Assembly: GCA_005281725.1 (NCBI GenBank)
Contig: SSBO01000008.1
Span: 2,046,001-2,110,000 of the forward strand
Source of the DNA: Wuchereria bancrofti
Taxonomy: Eukaryota > Nematoda > Chromadorea > Rhabditida > Onchocercidae
Length of the DNA stretch: 64,000 nt
Direction of reading: 5' to 3'
The notes beneath the pieces are model-generated. The model was not told the origin of the DNA and did not search any database. It saw only the letters and a list, made by a program, of their open reading frames with translations. Position numbers and translations under genes: made by a program. Below are positions 14,201 to 27,565 of the stretch, piece by piece. Numbering within the stretch: position 1 is the stretch's first letter; every line of letters starts with the position of its first letter.

Positions 14201-17200
14201 AATATGTACGAAACTAAAATCTTCAAAGGTTATTTATTTTCTAAACAATTTACATTTGAAAAATAATTTTTGATTAAATTATTTTTCATATTGACTAAAT
14301 TATCTGTTATTCAACTAAGGAAGCTTCAATTTGAAATCAAATAATTGTAGAAACTAAATCTTCAAAGGCTTCAAAGGGTTGCAAATTATTTTGCATTAAC
14401 AAATAATGAAACAAATAATGTTAATATGGATGATAAATTCGTAATGATCAAAATTAAGAAAATGATTTTTGATCATTTCTGATCTGACAATAATACATTT
14501 AATAATACTTACTTCAATTGCATTAACTATTTTTAATGTATGTCAGTTTTTTGATTTACAAAATGAATCATAAAAATTTTATAAAAGCTATCAAAATTGA
14601 AATATAACCTGTAACATCTATTTGAAAATTTCTCTTTGAAGTCTTTATATAAATATTTTAAAAGTGTTTTTTAGAACTAATTATTTGAAAAATATATTAT
14701 TGAAATGATGTCTCATTACTGAAACAAAATTGGATTAATCAATTGTACGAGAGAAACAAGCAGACCATCTTTTTCAAAGCTCACATTTTACTTATAAATT
14801 AATTCCATTTTTTGAAATGTATTTCAAAAATTTCACTTTTTATTGTGAAATTTCCCTTTTCTTACTTTTTTTCTTTTCAAATCTTTTCTAGAAAAATTTG
14901 TCAATCTCTTTTAAAAGAAAGAAAAGCACTAATGAACATAGATGGATGATCATTTTGCAATTATTGATAGTATGGAAAAAATTGATTAATCAAATTCTTC
15001 TTTGTTCTTTAATCAACTTTTTCCTTCTCGACAAGTTACTTAATTACTACTTTTTAGTTTTTTAAGCTTTAAACAAGGAAAAATTTAAATACTTTCATCT
15101 TTCAATTCTTTTTGCATTTAAAAGAAAACGAATATCTTACGAATAATAACTTAATTTAATTCCTATTTTCTTTTAATTATGTAATTATTAGCCTTTTGCA
15201 TTCAATTATTAGTGCATTTGGAAGACAATCTCATTTAATGTGAAAAAAGATTTTTGATTACAAAAAGGCAAGAAAAGAAGAAATGCATATTTGCAAATAT
15301 TTTAAAGCTTTGTATAATGACTAAACCTTCAATGATTTCAAAAACTTTAAGCTTTTAAAGAAATGGGTGATGATTAATAAGCATTATTTTATTAAGATTC
15401 AAAAACTCAAATTTTAGATTGAAAAAAATTGAAAATTTGGAATATTGGTGGCTAATAATTAAAACAAAGATATTTTGATAGTTTTTTTTTAATCTGAAAT
15501 CAAGAAATTAATGATCGTTTTTTTTTTGTTTCCTAATAGCATACTGCTTATCATTTATTCATCAAATTGATTACTAAAAAAAAAAAAAAATGAAAATTTA
15601 CTTGGCTGCAACTCTTAGTACTGTCACATGAGGCGGTAACTTATCAAATTGTCTAAAATAATTCAAATTGCTGAATTTAGGTCCACTAATGGGCAATTGT
15701 TTGAAATTCACATCAATTCGTGCTACCGCCAAACGAATCAAATTTTGCTTATCTAGTGCACCGATATAAAATGATTGAAAAGTATCATCTGTTGGCTTCA
15801 GTCGACGTGAAACGTATAACTGAAATTTTACGCAAAAATTATTAGAAGAAAAAATTTAAGTATCTATCAAAAAAAAAAAGTATGAAATTTTAAAATCGAT
15901 ATACCTTCCATAATTTTTGATATTATAAAATTTTTGTCATGAAATATAAATTATTTAATTTCCATCTAAGTCTGTTATTTAAAACAATTCAAAATTAAAT
16001 TTAAACCTTTGCGCAATGAATATTTTGCTTCCTGTTGTGAGTAAGTATAAAAGGTAAATTTGTTGAATTTGAAATAATTGATATTTGTAGATCTGTTGAA
16101 TTGGATACATTTACCATTGCTATGTCTGTTTCAAATGGAATTATCATTTCAGGTACGATATCATTTCCCAATGTAACATTGTATATATCAGAAGAAAATG
16201 ATGGAGTTGAACTGAAAATATAATTTTAACAAATAATGCTTAAACTTTTTATTCAAATAGAACTAAAAAAAGTTCACACAAAAGTTAGTTTACACATAAA
16301 AAAAGGAAATTTTCAAAATAAAGAGAAAAGTCATAGTTATTTTAATTTAAATTTAAAGTAAATACATTTGAAGTATTTAAAATTTAAAATATTTCAAAAA
16401 TTTGATCATTCGCTAGAAATTTTTAGGTATATCTTACTTTCCCGCAATATTCACATTAACAATAAATATTTGTTCTGGTTTTGTTGTAATTTCCACCATA
16501 ATAGCTATTGATCGATTTTCTAGCTGTTTTATTGAATTTTTTGTACATAACCTTGAAATTTAAAATTTGATCAGATGAATTATTGGATTATTAGAATAAC
16601 ATAAATGTTCCACAAAAAAATTTTTTTTTTTTTTTTAGAATAATCTCAAAAAATTCGATTTTCTTTTTTTTGACATTTATTTGTTACACTTTCATTAGAA
16701 GTAAATATCAAACCTATTGTTAATGATTTGAAAATAATGCGACTGATTTGAGGTATGCAATGAGCAATGACCATGCCATGGACAATGTCCATCTTCAACA
16801 AGGTCAGAGATAAGCCATCCTAATGGCGCATCCGATCGAACGGTGAAAATTTTTGGCTGCAAAAAAAAAAATTCATAGCAATCAAATTACAGATAAGGAC
16901 AATTAAAATTATTAATATTAGCAAAATTAAACAGTTAAAAGAGAAATAAGAGAAGATGCAAAGTTGCGATATCCTTGCGACATCGTAAGTGCATCGCATA
17001 TCAACCATCATTTGATTGAATTGCCAATTGCATTTTTTTTTTTTTGAAAAATTTAGAATTTTTATATTTATGTATTTTTAATGTAACAATTTTGAGATAG
17101 AATTATTGATGGCGGACGAATATGATAGAATAATCTTTGAGATGAGACAATGGTGACAAATAAACTATCCTCTCATTTGCATATAAAACAATTGCAATCA

Positions 17201-19659
17201 ATTACATTTCTCAATAACCAGTAAAAAAAATTTTTTTTTTAAATCTTATTGTTTGCTAGATAGAAAATGTCTTAGAATGCTGCTCTCTACCAATTTTATT
17301 TTAAATTTATCAAATGAAATTATTTTTTCATTTAATTTGATTTAGATTAATAATTAATTGTTATTATTTTCTTTCTTTTTTTTCATTATTATTTTTTCAT
17401 TTTACATCATAATTTTATTGACCCTATTTAAATGTAATTATATTTCTTCTTGTTAAATTAATTGGTAACTTTTGACTCTCTTCTTCATCATCTATTTCTT
17501 ACTTCAATTAAATATACTTGTTGCGTTTGTTCTGTTTGTTTTGGTTCATTGCATCAGTTACTCACAGCGGGTGTTTATTAAAGGCCTCTCGTAAAATGTC
17601 TTTTAATCCTTTTCCCACTTCAATAACAAATCATCCATAATTTCAACAATTTCAATACTCAAATAACAAGATTTTGGTTGTATGTTTAATAGTAGTTTCA
17701 TAGAGCAAATACTTATTACTTTATCATTTAATCATATATATATACATACATTACAAATATTTTCTTGAAATTTTTGCCCAAAAAAAGAAATAAATATTTA
17801 TTGTTTATTCAATTATTGTTACATTAATTTAATCTAATTTCTACTTGAAATAATTTAATCACTTCATAGCTTAAAGATGAAATTTGAAGTGAAATTTTTA
17901 TGCATAGCAAAAAATTGTATTTGTTGAAACTTTAACTATGCCTTTAATATTCAGTAATTATTATTTGTCCATTTAGTATTGAATAGAAAATTTCATTTCA
18001 AACTACGAATTTCAAATTTCTAAAATCAATCAAGCGCAATTTTATTGTATGCTGAAAGAAATCCAAATGGATTTTCAAATGACCGATCTACATATTGACC
18101 AGGATAGATATAGACACTTTGCAATTGTTATAAGGAAGAGGAAGATAATTCAGTTCAGATTTACAGGAAGTAATGAAAATTAGAGGTAGAGGTTATAACA
18201 TCGCAATAAGAAATGAAGAAAATGCTGAATGTTGTGAAAATATACTAATATGAATTATTTTATAAAATTTCCTCAGATTATGATGATTTTCTATTTGTTG
18301 TGAAAAATTTACAAATTCAACTTTATGAAATTTAATTATAACTATTCTTTTATTAAGATTAAAAAAATTGTCTTATTTAAATTTCTTTTTTTTTGTTTAC
18401 AACTTTATTTATCTTTTTAGTTTATATCTATGTTATTTATATTATCTTCTCTCAAACAATATGCATTCTTATGTAATCTAAAAAATATCTTAATTTTGAT
18501 GAATGTTAATTTGATTAAATCATTCATCTCTCTCTCTCTCCCTGTTATCTTTATATACGGTAATTTGCAGTAAATTATCCTCTCAACTTCACCTTTAAAA
18601 ATATTACAGGTAAATAGGATAATAGTAATGGTGGAAAAATAAAAAGATAGAGAAACGATAGTTTCACTATATTATACGCATAATTAACGCTTTTCTTTTT
18701 TGATAAGAGTATGACGATGAATGAGATAGTCTTGAAAGAGATACCGACACCCTTATTCAGATTATCGGTCAAACATATTTGACAGCAGAAGTAGAATCGA
18801 TAACGAAACAAACATCCATCATGCATTTCTCAATACCTTTAGAAAATTACACCTTAGCAAAAGAAAAAAAAAAAGGAACAGATGGAGATATTAGTAGAGA
18901 AAATAAAATCTCACTGTGCTATCTTTAATTTTTTTTTCCTCTTTTTTTTGTTTTAATATAGCCAAATTTATTACTTCAGCATAAATATCAATTTAAATTT
19001 AAAATATGAAATAAAATATTTGTATTTATACTGACATAATATCATTTGTGTTGAATAATTTCTGATCACAAATTATGTAATGGCATTTCAGTTTTTTCAA
19101 TCAAAGTTTATTGTAAAATTCCAAAAAAAAAAAATCCATCCTACATTTTCTCCCCAAAATGACTTTTTGAATTGGTAATTTGGATATACAACCTTTCAAA
19201 AAAATGAAGTGGTTATTTGTGATGGATGAGCTAATATACTAAAATGAAATAAAATGTCAGATGGATTTAGTCAAAATGGCTTCATAATTCTGATTGTTTG
19301 CGTTTTTTTTTGGGGGGCTTAGTAACTCTAATTTAATTGGTATTTGATAAACCAGAATATGTGTTCATTATCCTTTTAGCTAATTTTTTGAGTTCGCAAG
19401 AAATAAATGAAATTTCAGAAAGTAATCTTTTAAAAATTTCATATTTTAAAAACAGTGAATTTTTAGGCCATTATTAAGTGTTATCGAATATTACTGTAAT
19501 TCAAGAATACCATAATAAACTAATGTTAAAATGTTGTATCGTAATATCATGAAGAATAATAAGCATTGGAACATTTTACAAAGAAAACATTGTCATTTCT
19601 GGAAATTTAATTTCAAAAAAATTACTAAAATTTTACCTTATTTTGATAACATCCAATAT
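1..19659 (-). CDS. Large cadherin, 5' part only, 15 exons recognised
   Basis: Predicted calcium-dependent adhesion protein at the cell surface. Exons on the minus strand: 19637-19659 (tentative), 16714-16856, 16438-16551, 16115-16211, 15602-15819, 13800-13947, 13477-13644, 12937-13084, 4690-4814, 3709-3775, 3026-3159, 2625-2731, 2178-2386, 391-537 and 1-125; every junction keeps frame. About 657 residues are encoded here, covering roughly six cadherin repeats. Visible motifs are DMNDNIPIF (the DxNDN linker), ADDKDNGENARIKY (DxDxGxN type), DVDEPPAF and LVPEDTEIG. A basic RHRRSR stretch lies between repeats 2 and 3. The signal-peptide exon was not found, and the membrane and cytoplasmic parts lie beyond position 1. 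A long-isoform classical cadherin of the HMR-1/N-cadherin type is possible but unproven. Family assignment is firm; the exact orthologue is not. Confidence 0.88.
5357..5528. repeat. Tandem repeat, 43-bp unit, about four copies
   Basis: Four head-to-tail copies of a 43-bp unit, each containing TTTACTCAGCC (TTTATTCAGCC in the first) and ending in GAAATG. Copies 2 to 4 differ at only a few positions; the first is more diverged. It is followed by short TTTAAAAATCTAAA-like repeats to about 5,600. It lies inside the long cadherin intron. Confidence 0.85.
7415..7727. repeat. Intronic tandem duplication, about 130-165 bp per copy
   Basis: Copy 1 (about 7415-7580) and copy 2 (about 7598-7727) share the blocks ACAATTATATTAACTGAAAG and CAGTTCAAATGAAATTTCAA in the same order. 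Copy 2 is shorter by an internal deletion. ATT-rich triplet runs precede both copies, so slippage may have started the event. Confidence 0.8.
8253..8293. repeat. ATT trinucleotide microsatellite
   Basis: An uninterrupted run of ATT/TTA triplets inside the long cadherin intron. Interrupted versions of the same triplet occur at 7.37-7.43 kb. Confidence 0.9.
8401..8640. repeat. Short intronic duplication around a poly-T tract
   Basis: Two copies (about 8401-8458 and 8576-8637) of a segment containing TTTGATTTTAG, a poly-T run and GAAAATTTGTGATTACTT, in direct orientation about 175 bp apart. The poly-T lengths differ. Confidence 0.7.
10821..10846. repeat. Perfect 10-bp inverted repeat (hairpin)
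   Basis: TAGTAGCACT, a six-base spacer, then AGTGCTACTA: a perfect 10-bp stem. It lies in the long cadherin intron about 50 bp from the TGCATG cluster. It is too short for a miRNA precursor. No T-run follows that would suggest a terminator, which would not be expected in this genome anyway. Confidence 0.75.
10876..10915 (-). promoter_or_regulatory. TGCATG cluster, possible Fox-1-type splicing element
   Basis: Read on the cadherin transcript strand, the motif UGCAUG occurs three times between 10892 and 10912; the opposite strand carries it too because the array is nearly palindromic. UGCAUG is the established binding site of RBFOX/FOX-1 family splicing regulators in animals, including nematodes. 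Function is inferred only from the motif and its intronic position. Chance expansion of an alternating ATGC repeat is the simple alternative. Confidence 0.35.
12174..12232. repeat. Three imperfect copies of a 25-bp unit
   Basis: Three consecutive copies of a unit starting ATCGGTCACAAA, ATCGATCACAAA and ATCAATCACAAA, the last one truncated. It lies in the cadherin intron about 700 bp before the downstream exon on the plus coordinate. Confidence 0.7.
13087..14352. repeat. Dispersed direct duplication of intronic sequence
   Basis: Copy 1 (13087-13208) abuts the acceptor of the cadherin exon 12937-13084. Copy 2 (14241-14352) lies in the intron between exons 13800-13947 and 15602-15819. Both contain CAATTTACATTTGAA, AATTTTTGATTAAATTATTT and CAATTTGAAATCAAATAATT. 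Several substitutions and small deletions separate them, so the event is not recent. Confidence 0.8.
17012..19636. other. Presumed first large intron of the cadherin gene
   Basis: No further cadherin exon was recognised. A short minus-strand frame at 18762-18815 reads MFVSLSILLLLSNMFD, shaped like a signal peptide, but it has no in-phase donor to the next cadherin exon. CT-dinucleotide runs lie near 18.53 kb. Confidence 0.4.
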
Positions 19660-22600
19660 CTGAAATTAAATAAATGATATTTAGAAGAAGAATGAGCCAG
19701 AAATATAGCATTTTTTTTTTAGAATTGACAGTTTGTTGTAGGTAGAATAAACATGAATACAATTCAATTGTGATATTTATGATATGGAATTGATTATAAA
19801 TAATGGCAGTGGCAGATTGATAATATTATCATTTATCATATTATCATTTATCGCTGTAGAAATAATACATTTTGGCAATGTAATGATTGTAAATATAATC
19901 AGAAGAAGTGAAATAAATGGGAAAAAAAAGTAATAGTAATGGATTTATGGCAGGATAACACGTCAAGGCACCATATAATCCATAATCGAAATAAAGTAAC
20001 TCCACTGCAAGAAATAACGAATCCTGAAATTGCTTTTTTTTTTTCAATTATATAAGGTTACCATCTTTTTTTTTTTTATTGGAGAATAACTAATAATAAA
20101 TGAACAATGTCGAATGCATCATTCTTTAGAAATTGTTTTATTCAAATGAGTTAAATTATGCAATTTGTATTTGGAAGAGGAAAATAAAAAAGTATTGGAG
20201 TGTTGTTAAAACTTGAATTAGCATGAAAAAAAAAATCCGGAAGAAAATTACAATCATAGTAAACTGAATTGGATTCAGTCTTGAATATTTGATGAATTTT
20301 AGTGTGAGTAATAAATAAATGATGCAATGTTTTAAGCAAAAAAGTGAGGAATTTTGAAGAAGAAGAAGAAGCAAAAAAATTAGCAGTAGATTTATGAATT
20401 TTTATACTATTTACAGTGGACTAAATTACAGTAAACCAGGCAAGTACCGTAATTATTGCATACACTAAAGATAAGAGATAAGTACGGTAATATATCAGAG
20501 AAATTCTAAAAATGTATTAATTTGTAACTTAGATTGCTTCATTCATTTATTGCATATATTAAAAATTTAAAGTGGAATCCGATTCAGTTTATTATGATTA
20601 TAATTCTTTTCCGGATTCCTTCATGCAAATTCAAAATGATAATCTAAGATGAGTGGTTTCATAGAGAGTTTTAAATACATTCAGATCTTTTTTTCTCTAC
20701 ATTAAACTCTACTTTAAATGAAAAATGTTTTCATATGCGTCGAAATTATTATTAACAATGATTTCAGGAAGATGAAATTTTTGGGTGAAAGAAAAATATT
20801 AGCAGTGATAAAAGTTCTAAGATGAGCAAACTTTGAAAAACATAAATGAATTGGAAAACTTAATGCTTAAAAATGAAAGTGAAATTTTGGGATGCAATCG
20901 ATAGCATAAATAAATAATAAGCAAATAATTTGTGAAATATCAAAGAAAAAATAAAATTCAATTCTCAAAGGCTTTTTAACCAATCAGTACTACCATGAAT
21001 TTCAGATGAAAATAACAAAGTTAGAGTTATTATCAGTTACTTATCACTCAAAAATATCCCAATAGTAAATTTAAAATTTATTTATCTGAAGGTATATGCA
21101 GCCTAGAAGTATTATCAATTGGCTTGAAATAAATGAGCGAAGTGAAATGAATGCCTATGTGGTTAACAGAGAAATGGTTGAAAGGGAGGAGTCAACCGGA
21201 TGACAATGGTCCTTCCAATCAGTATTAACGGATGAAACGGACTCATTTCACTTCTCTATGCTACCATCCTCTTCCGTTCTGGATAAGCCAACTATTCACA
21301 CCCCGAAATTCATCCCTCTAACATCTCTCTGTTATTTTCTTCATTTACAAATACTTTAAAAGGTAAAAATTATTCATTAACCTTTGAACTTTTCGTTTAA
21401 TGATTGATTCTCGAAGCAAACATGGATATATCTCTGTGACAATGAATAATAATTGCTTAAATGGAATAAACTATAATCGAATTGTTAAATTTTAAACAAA
21501 TAAGTAGCACTAAATGAGGCACTTATATAAATATATTGAGAATGCTTAAATAAGAAATCTTTAGAGAATTGTTTCGAAGTCACACTTGTCATCATTTAAG
21601 CTGAACTAAACTAATGCTTATTGAATGAAACATTAAATGATTTTCAGCTTACAGATCAGATTCAAGAAATGATAATTCGAACAATCAGTTATGTTTAAGA
21701 AATTTTTAAATTTTACCAAATTTTTTTTTCATTTCTGCTCGTATTTGATTAATTTGAAAATTTATCAAAAAGCTATAACTAGCATAAACATTTACGAATG
21801 TTTTTTTTAGGAAATCAGATTTTTAAACTCATTTCTTCATTCGTATAAGTATGCTGTCAGAGAAAAAAAGTAATCATTAATTAATTTCATATTTCCTCCT
21901 AACAACACTAAAATAACTTATTAAAAATATTTAAAAGTTACAGGCTATAGGACTTTTACTAATGAAACTATCAAAAAACTATTTTCAATATGAGAAATAA
22001 TATTTCAATTCACATTTCGCATTCATTATTTTCTATGCAAAATTTACTTCTGGTAATTGTTGTCTTATCGAATTAATAGATTTACATTTAGCAAGAAACC
22101 TTTTTCATTCAACTTTAAATTTTCTATTATTACCTTTTTTTTTTTTTTTTAAATCGATAGTCTTTAAAATTTTGTTTACCTGTGATAGCCAAACAAAACA
22201 TTGATTTTAGCTAGAGGCTAGTGGAATATATGAAAAGCTAAATATAGAAAGAATGGAGGAAAAGGGACTAAATCATGTGGAAATGAGACTCCTTTAGACG
22301 ATGCCTTGAAAAATTCGCAGAAGCTTAAGCGATGGATTCAGAATTATGCTAAAAAATAGAACTGACTCAATTATGAGCATAAAATTTAATGCAAAACAAT
22401 AATTTTTGAAAATTTAGTAGGAAATTTTCCGGAGTAATATCAAAAATGGCTAAGAAAAAGGCAATCTAAAATAATCGAAATTGAAATTGTTATGCCTTAC
22501 ATAAGCTTATGGCTAAGATGATGAATTCGAGCAAATCATTTCTTATAGTTAATTTCATATATATATACATAAAATTTAAGTTGAATTTAGAAACTTGGCT

Positions 22601-25033
22601 AAAGATAGAAAGACATAGAAAGTAGAAGATTAAAATTTTTGACATGTAAATGGAAATTGGTATTTGACATTATGAAAGGGAACATATGACATATTTACAC
22701 GAATAAACAATTTAAGGAGGACATTTCATTCAGATCATAAACTAAAATCACAACAGTTATTGAGAGTGTAGTTCATTTCAGCTTTGTCAACTATTATTAT
22801 ATTTGCAAATGATTTTGTTTGCTGGTATTTGTATTCATTTTTTTTTTAATTAATATAAACATAATTTGCAATAATTAACTTTAATTTTTGTCTCTTTTAT
22901 TTCAGAATTTTCCTGAAAATAAAAATGAATTGAAAATGAAATAATCCTTAAAATAAATGAATATTATAGCACAATTGGAAGTTTATTTTAATATGAAAAT
23001 TTAAAATTTAATTTTGATTACAACATTGTCATTGTTAACAATTATTTTAAATACTTTCTTTGGAATGATATAAACTATCATATAGTTTCTTTATTCATAT
23101 TTTCAGAGAAATTTCTACTCCTTTTACATTATTACTTAGTAAATTGAGCATATTTAAATTCAGTTTATGCACAATCTTTTCATATGGTACACTAAACTTT
23201 TTTGCATTATTTCAAATCTTCGATTTTAAAAGTTAAACCATTTTCAGTTTTAATCCAAAAAAAAAAAGACTTGCAATTAAAATCGCATATATGTGCTAAA
23301 TAGTAATCCTTTCTATTTGCAAATGATTCGTAGTCATAAATTAATTGGAGACTGTTCATTTATCATTCATTTATCAAAAGCCTTCACTTTCAATTTTCAA
23401 TTTTCTTTTAAAAAATAATTTTTTCCATTTATAGCATTATTTGAATAAATTCTTCATCATACATTGAATTACTTTTTGAGTATAGAAAATTGAATAATTA
23501 TTTGGCAACAATTATATGATTCTTCTTTCTATCAAATGGAATTTAAACATATAAAAGTTGGTGTACAAAATTAAATGACAGAATAAATGCTATCATAATT
23601 TAATAGAGGAAAACTTCGTAATAATTATTATTAATTACAATTTGATACGGTAACTTTATTTTATTGAACTCTATCAAAGCAAAGATTACCATCATAACTA
23701 GCGTCAAATTATATGCCCATTTTGAAAAGAATTCAACTTTCTCAGTTTATAATCATTCATCAGTTCCAGTTTCTAAATTCATCAATTAAAGAAAACACTT
23801 CAAAGAATTGAAACTTTCAAATAATTTCAACATTGGAAATTTCAAATTTCAAAATACCCTATGCAAAATATAAATTCTTTTGCCGTTAACGCTAAACGTC
23901 ATCTAACATAAGCCATAAAAAATAGCTAAAAATGTTAATAACTGTGTTTAAAAGAAAAAAAAAATTATTACAGAAAGATGAGCAAAGGTTAAAAATGTAT
24001 AAATACTTAATAACAGAATGATTAAAGGTAATTGAATTGAATTTTTATGAGTTTAACTTATAGTTCTTCTTATATCGTTGAGTGTTAGTGCAGAAGTAGC
24101 AAAGCATGGCACAACGATAATTAATTAATTAATGTTATTGATATTGCATTGTAAATTGTTTTTAGCAATTTGAACTTAGCATGCTTACTGAACATGATTG
24201 ATCATTTTTCATTCCTAATTTCCTTAAGAAGGATAACTTCAAGAAAAAAAAAAGATCAATGATTGCGACAAGTGAAAACAAAAAGTATGAGAAATAAAAG
24301 TTTAAAGCTAATAATGTTTCAGTCTCATTTCTTTTGAAAGAATCATTTCCTTTGAAAGAATTGGTCTAGAAAATTAAAAAAGAAAAAAGAGAGAGAGAGA
24401 GAGAGAGGGAATGCTGTTTTAACGGATAAGAGAATGAATGTCACGCACTTGAGAAAAGCAGGAAAAAAAAAAACGATTAAAAATGTATCGCATATTTCTC
24501 CATTTAATTTCCACTCATTTAAATAAGAAATTTCATGCAATTTAAAATTCTTTAAACTCATTAAGAAGCATAGACTGATTGCTATGTTTGATCATTTCCA
24601 AAAGGTACAGATTAAGTGCTAAATAGTAGTAGTTAAAAAAAAAAAGGAAGAATATTTAAGAGGAAACAGCAACATTCTTTCTAGTTACCAGGACAAAGTA
24701 ATAGAAAGTAAAAAGGAGAAACTAAAGTGAAATATGTCTACACGAGAAATGATGGATTAAAAAAAAAAAAAGAAAGACTATTAAAAATGAAGAGATATTT
24801 AAGCAAAAATAGTTAGCTTAAGAAATTGAAAGGTTCAAAAAGGGTAGGCAAAATAGGATGAATGAAGAAAAAAGACCTATTTATTATACAAACTTATTCA
24901 AAGTATGTATCAGTAGGAAATTTTACTAAGACTAGCAGAAAAAAAGAAATGAATAAATAAAATGCAATAGCAAAAAATTAATAATAGAGGGTCAGAAATA
25001 GTAGTAGTAGTAGTGGACAATAGATTGGCCATA

Positions 25034-25398
25034 ATTGATGTATCTATTGGTACCACCTGGAATTGCTAAAAGAAAAAAAAATGATTGGTATGCATGTGAA
25101 GTCGTTGAGAAAGCCGCGTCAACTAATGTTTTTAAATTTTTGAAAAACAAAAAATATTTCATTTTTTTTTTTTTTGCAATTTTAAAATCCATCGTTTTTT
25201 TGTCTGGACGATTCCGTAATTGATGTATCTATTGGTGGCACCTGGAATTGCTAAAAATAAAAAAATGATTGGCATACATGTGAAGTCGTTGAAAAAGCCG
25301 CGTCAAGTAATGTTTTTAAAATTTTGAACAAAAAAACAACAAAATTCATTTTTTTTGCAATTTTAAAATCCATCGTTTTTTGTCTGAACAATTCTGCC
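25034..25398. repeat. 185-bp tandem duplication
   Basis: Unit 1 (25034-25218) and unit 2 (25219-about 25398) are head to tail. Shared landmarks are TTGATGTATCTATTGG, CACCTGGAATTGCTAAAA, GTGAAGTCGTTGA, AAGCCGCGTCAA and TTTTAAAATCCATCGTTTTT. Homopolymer lengths and several point changes differ. Unit 1 is open in one plus-strand frame for 62 codons, but unit 2 is not open in the same way, so a coding role is unlikely. Confidence 0.9.
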
Positions 25399-27147
25399 AC
25401 AAAGTCTACTAATATGTCTCAGGTTATCTTAGGATGAACAATCGAATATCATTATCATATCTATCTGACTTCAATGGCTCAAAGATTTCGGTTATGCGTT
25501 TTTCTCTTTTTATAATTATCATAATTTTGCAATCATCGTAAACCAAAAGATGAGAACCACCTGATAAAGTCTAATCAGTCTGTTTGATTCATTTTGTTAT
25601 CAGATTGATAATCATTTCAAGTTAACTGATTGCATATTCAGCATTTTCTTATCCTCGTGAAGGATTTCAAAATATCTTAAATAAATTCTTTTGCAAAAAT
25701 ATCATGCAACTTCATTTATACATATAAATATATCGTATCTTTTGCTTACGTCTTTCACAAGTTATTTCCGCTTCTTTTCTTTTTTACCTTCTTAATAATT
25801 GGATTTTAACAATTGAATCTTAAATACTTCACTTACTTTCTCATATACTTTCTCTACTTGATTAAACAAAAAACAAAAAAAAAAAAAAAAAAGAAATCAG
25901 AAATATCCTATTCGAAGTGCATTGGAAAGACAATTTTCCACTTGTAATTAATTTCCCATGCAATTCGAAAAATTCAACATTACAAACGATATGCGCTCAT
26001 ACAGTTCTCTAACACCTGTAAAATTAACCAACGGTGAAAAAAAAACAACTATAAATTTTCATAATTGTGATTAAAATATCCTGAATATATAAAAACTTTA
26101 CATGCAAATCATTAAGTTCCATTTGATTAGCCAACTTTTGAAATTTAAAAACTGACCAACAAACTTTTAGTGGATTTTACAGCGCAAATTGTTAATCTAA
26201 CATTGACACAAACTTATAAAAGACTACTGCGATTTGTCAAATAATAAGTCCTAATGAAAAGATCGATTTGCAAGTTTATCAGATCATTTTCCTTAGATTC
26301 CCGCTATTTTACTCATCAATATGTTTTTGCTATCTGATAGAGTTATCCAAGATATCTAACAATTTTAACTATTACTATTCCAAAGTGAAGTCTACGTCAA
26401 CTCGAATTTTACATCTGATAAAATATCATAATAGGAATGGTCTAAAAATTTATTAATCTTACTAGAGCTTTATTAATCTTACTTTTACTAGACTTCTCAT
26501 TAGTGAATTCAATCAAATTAACATTTTAACACTTGTAACAATCCAAAATAAACGTATGCAAAATTTACTGTACTTTGTTTTTTAAAAAAAAATAATCCAT
26601 TATTTCCTCAGACAAAAGATACAAATCTGATAGTGATGAAAATTAAGGAATGAGAATAAAAAATGGATGATAATAATAATAAGCTGATTAAAGTAATAAT
26701 AATTAGGAGGTATATATTTCTTCAATATTCAAATAATTGACAAATAATTCGTAATTCAAAATGTAAAAATTAAATAGAACATTAAAAAATGTTGAAGATA
26801 TGTGGTTGGAAGAAAGAGATAAATATGAGCAAAAGAAAAAAAAGTTCCACATTAATAAACAAGCAGTCGAAAAAAAAATAAATAAACAAAAATTCTTTCT
26901 CTGGATCAACACTTAATCCTTACAATTCTTTTTCCTTCTCATCTCTCTCAAATTTAGCATATTTTATTAATGCCATTCAAACTGCTCATAGAATTTTGAT
27001 AAATTTTACAATTGAAATGCCATCAAGTAATAAAATCTAGATCACAACATTACAAGTTTTACTTCACAAATTTACGAAATAGAAAAAAAAAAACGCAGCA
27101 TTACTTTATAAAGTAAAACAATATCAAATAAAACACTTTCATAATGA

Positions 27148-27382
27148 CTAAATTTAAAATAATAGCTATAAAAATTATTACAGAATAGAAATGAAAAATC
27201 AAAACCAACATTTCTAATATAAACTGATTTTCAGCAATAGTTAAATTATTACGAATTTCCTTTCCAACAATATGTATCATCCGAATAGACCTCCTTAAAT
27301 TGAAAAAGAAAATTACGATTGTAAAAATAATAGTAGCTAAATTTAAAACAATAGCTATAAAATTTATTACAGAACAGAAACA
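27148..27382. repeat. Short direct duplication
   Basis: Copies at about 27148-27195 and 27335-27382 share AATAGCTATAAAA followed by TTATTACAGAA and A-rich sequence. They lie just downstream of the 3' end of the kinase/MoaE gene. Confidence 0.65.
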
Positions 27383-27565
27383 AAATTATATTTAAGCATA
27401 TAATGAAAATAATATCTATCTTCTCAAAACTTATCCAAAAAACAAAAAACATAAGTTTGATTTATGCTCTTTTTCTTGTTCAAATTTTAAAATAAATCTA
27501 TCAAAAAAGAATTAAACTTGCAATTATTGGTAGATAATAATGAATACCATGACAACATTACTGCT

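Larger units (their letters stand above)
19660..27565. other. Gene-poor interval upstream of the cadherin gene
   Basis: No exon with a recognisable protein was found on either strand, although the missing cadherin 5' exons should lie here. A patch at 21170-21320 is clearly less AT-rich than its surroundings and could be a promoter or first exon. It has a short minus-strand frame starting MSPFHPLILIGRT, without further support. A GA run lies at about 24387-24409. Confidence 0.5.

Noticed and set aside
18762..18815. Signal-peptide-like MFVSLSILLLLSNMFD as first cadherin exon
   Set aside because: No donor in the phase needed to reach the exon at 16714-16856, and it lies downstream of the tentative exon at 19637-19659.
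21170..21320. Possible cadherin first exon (MSPFHPLILIGRT...)
   Set aside because: The frame is short, the hydrophobic stretch is interrupted by arginines and the donor is poor; noted only as a less AT-rich patch.
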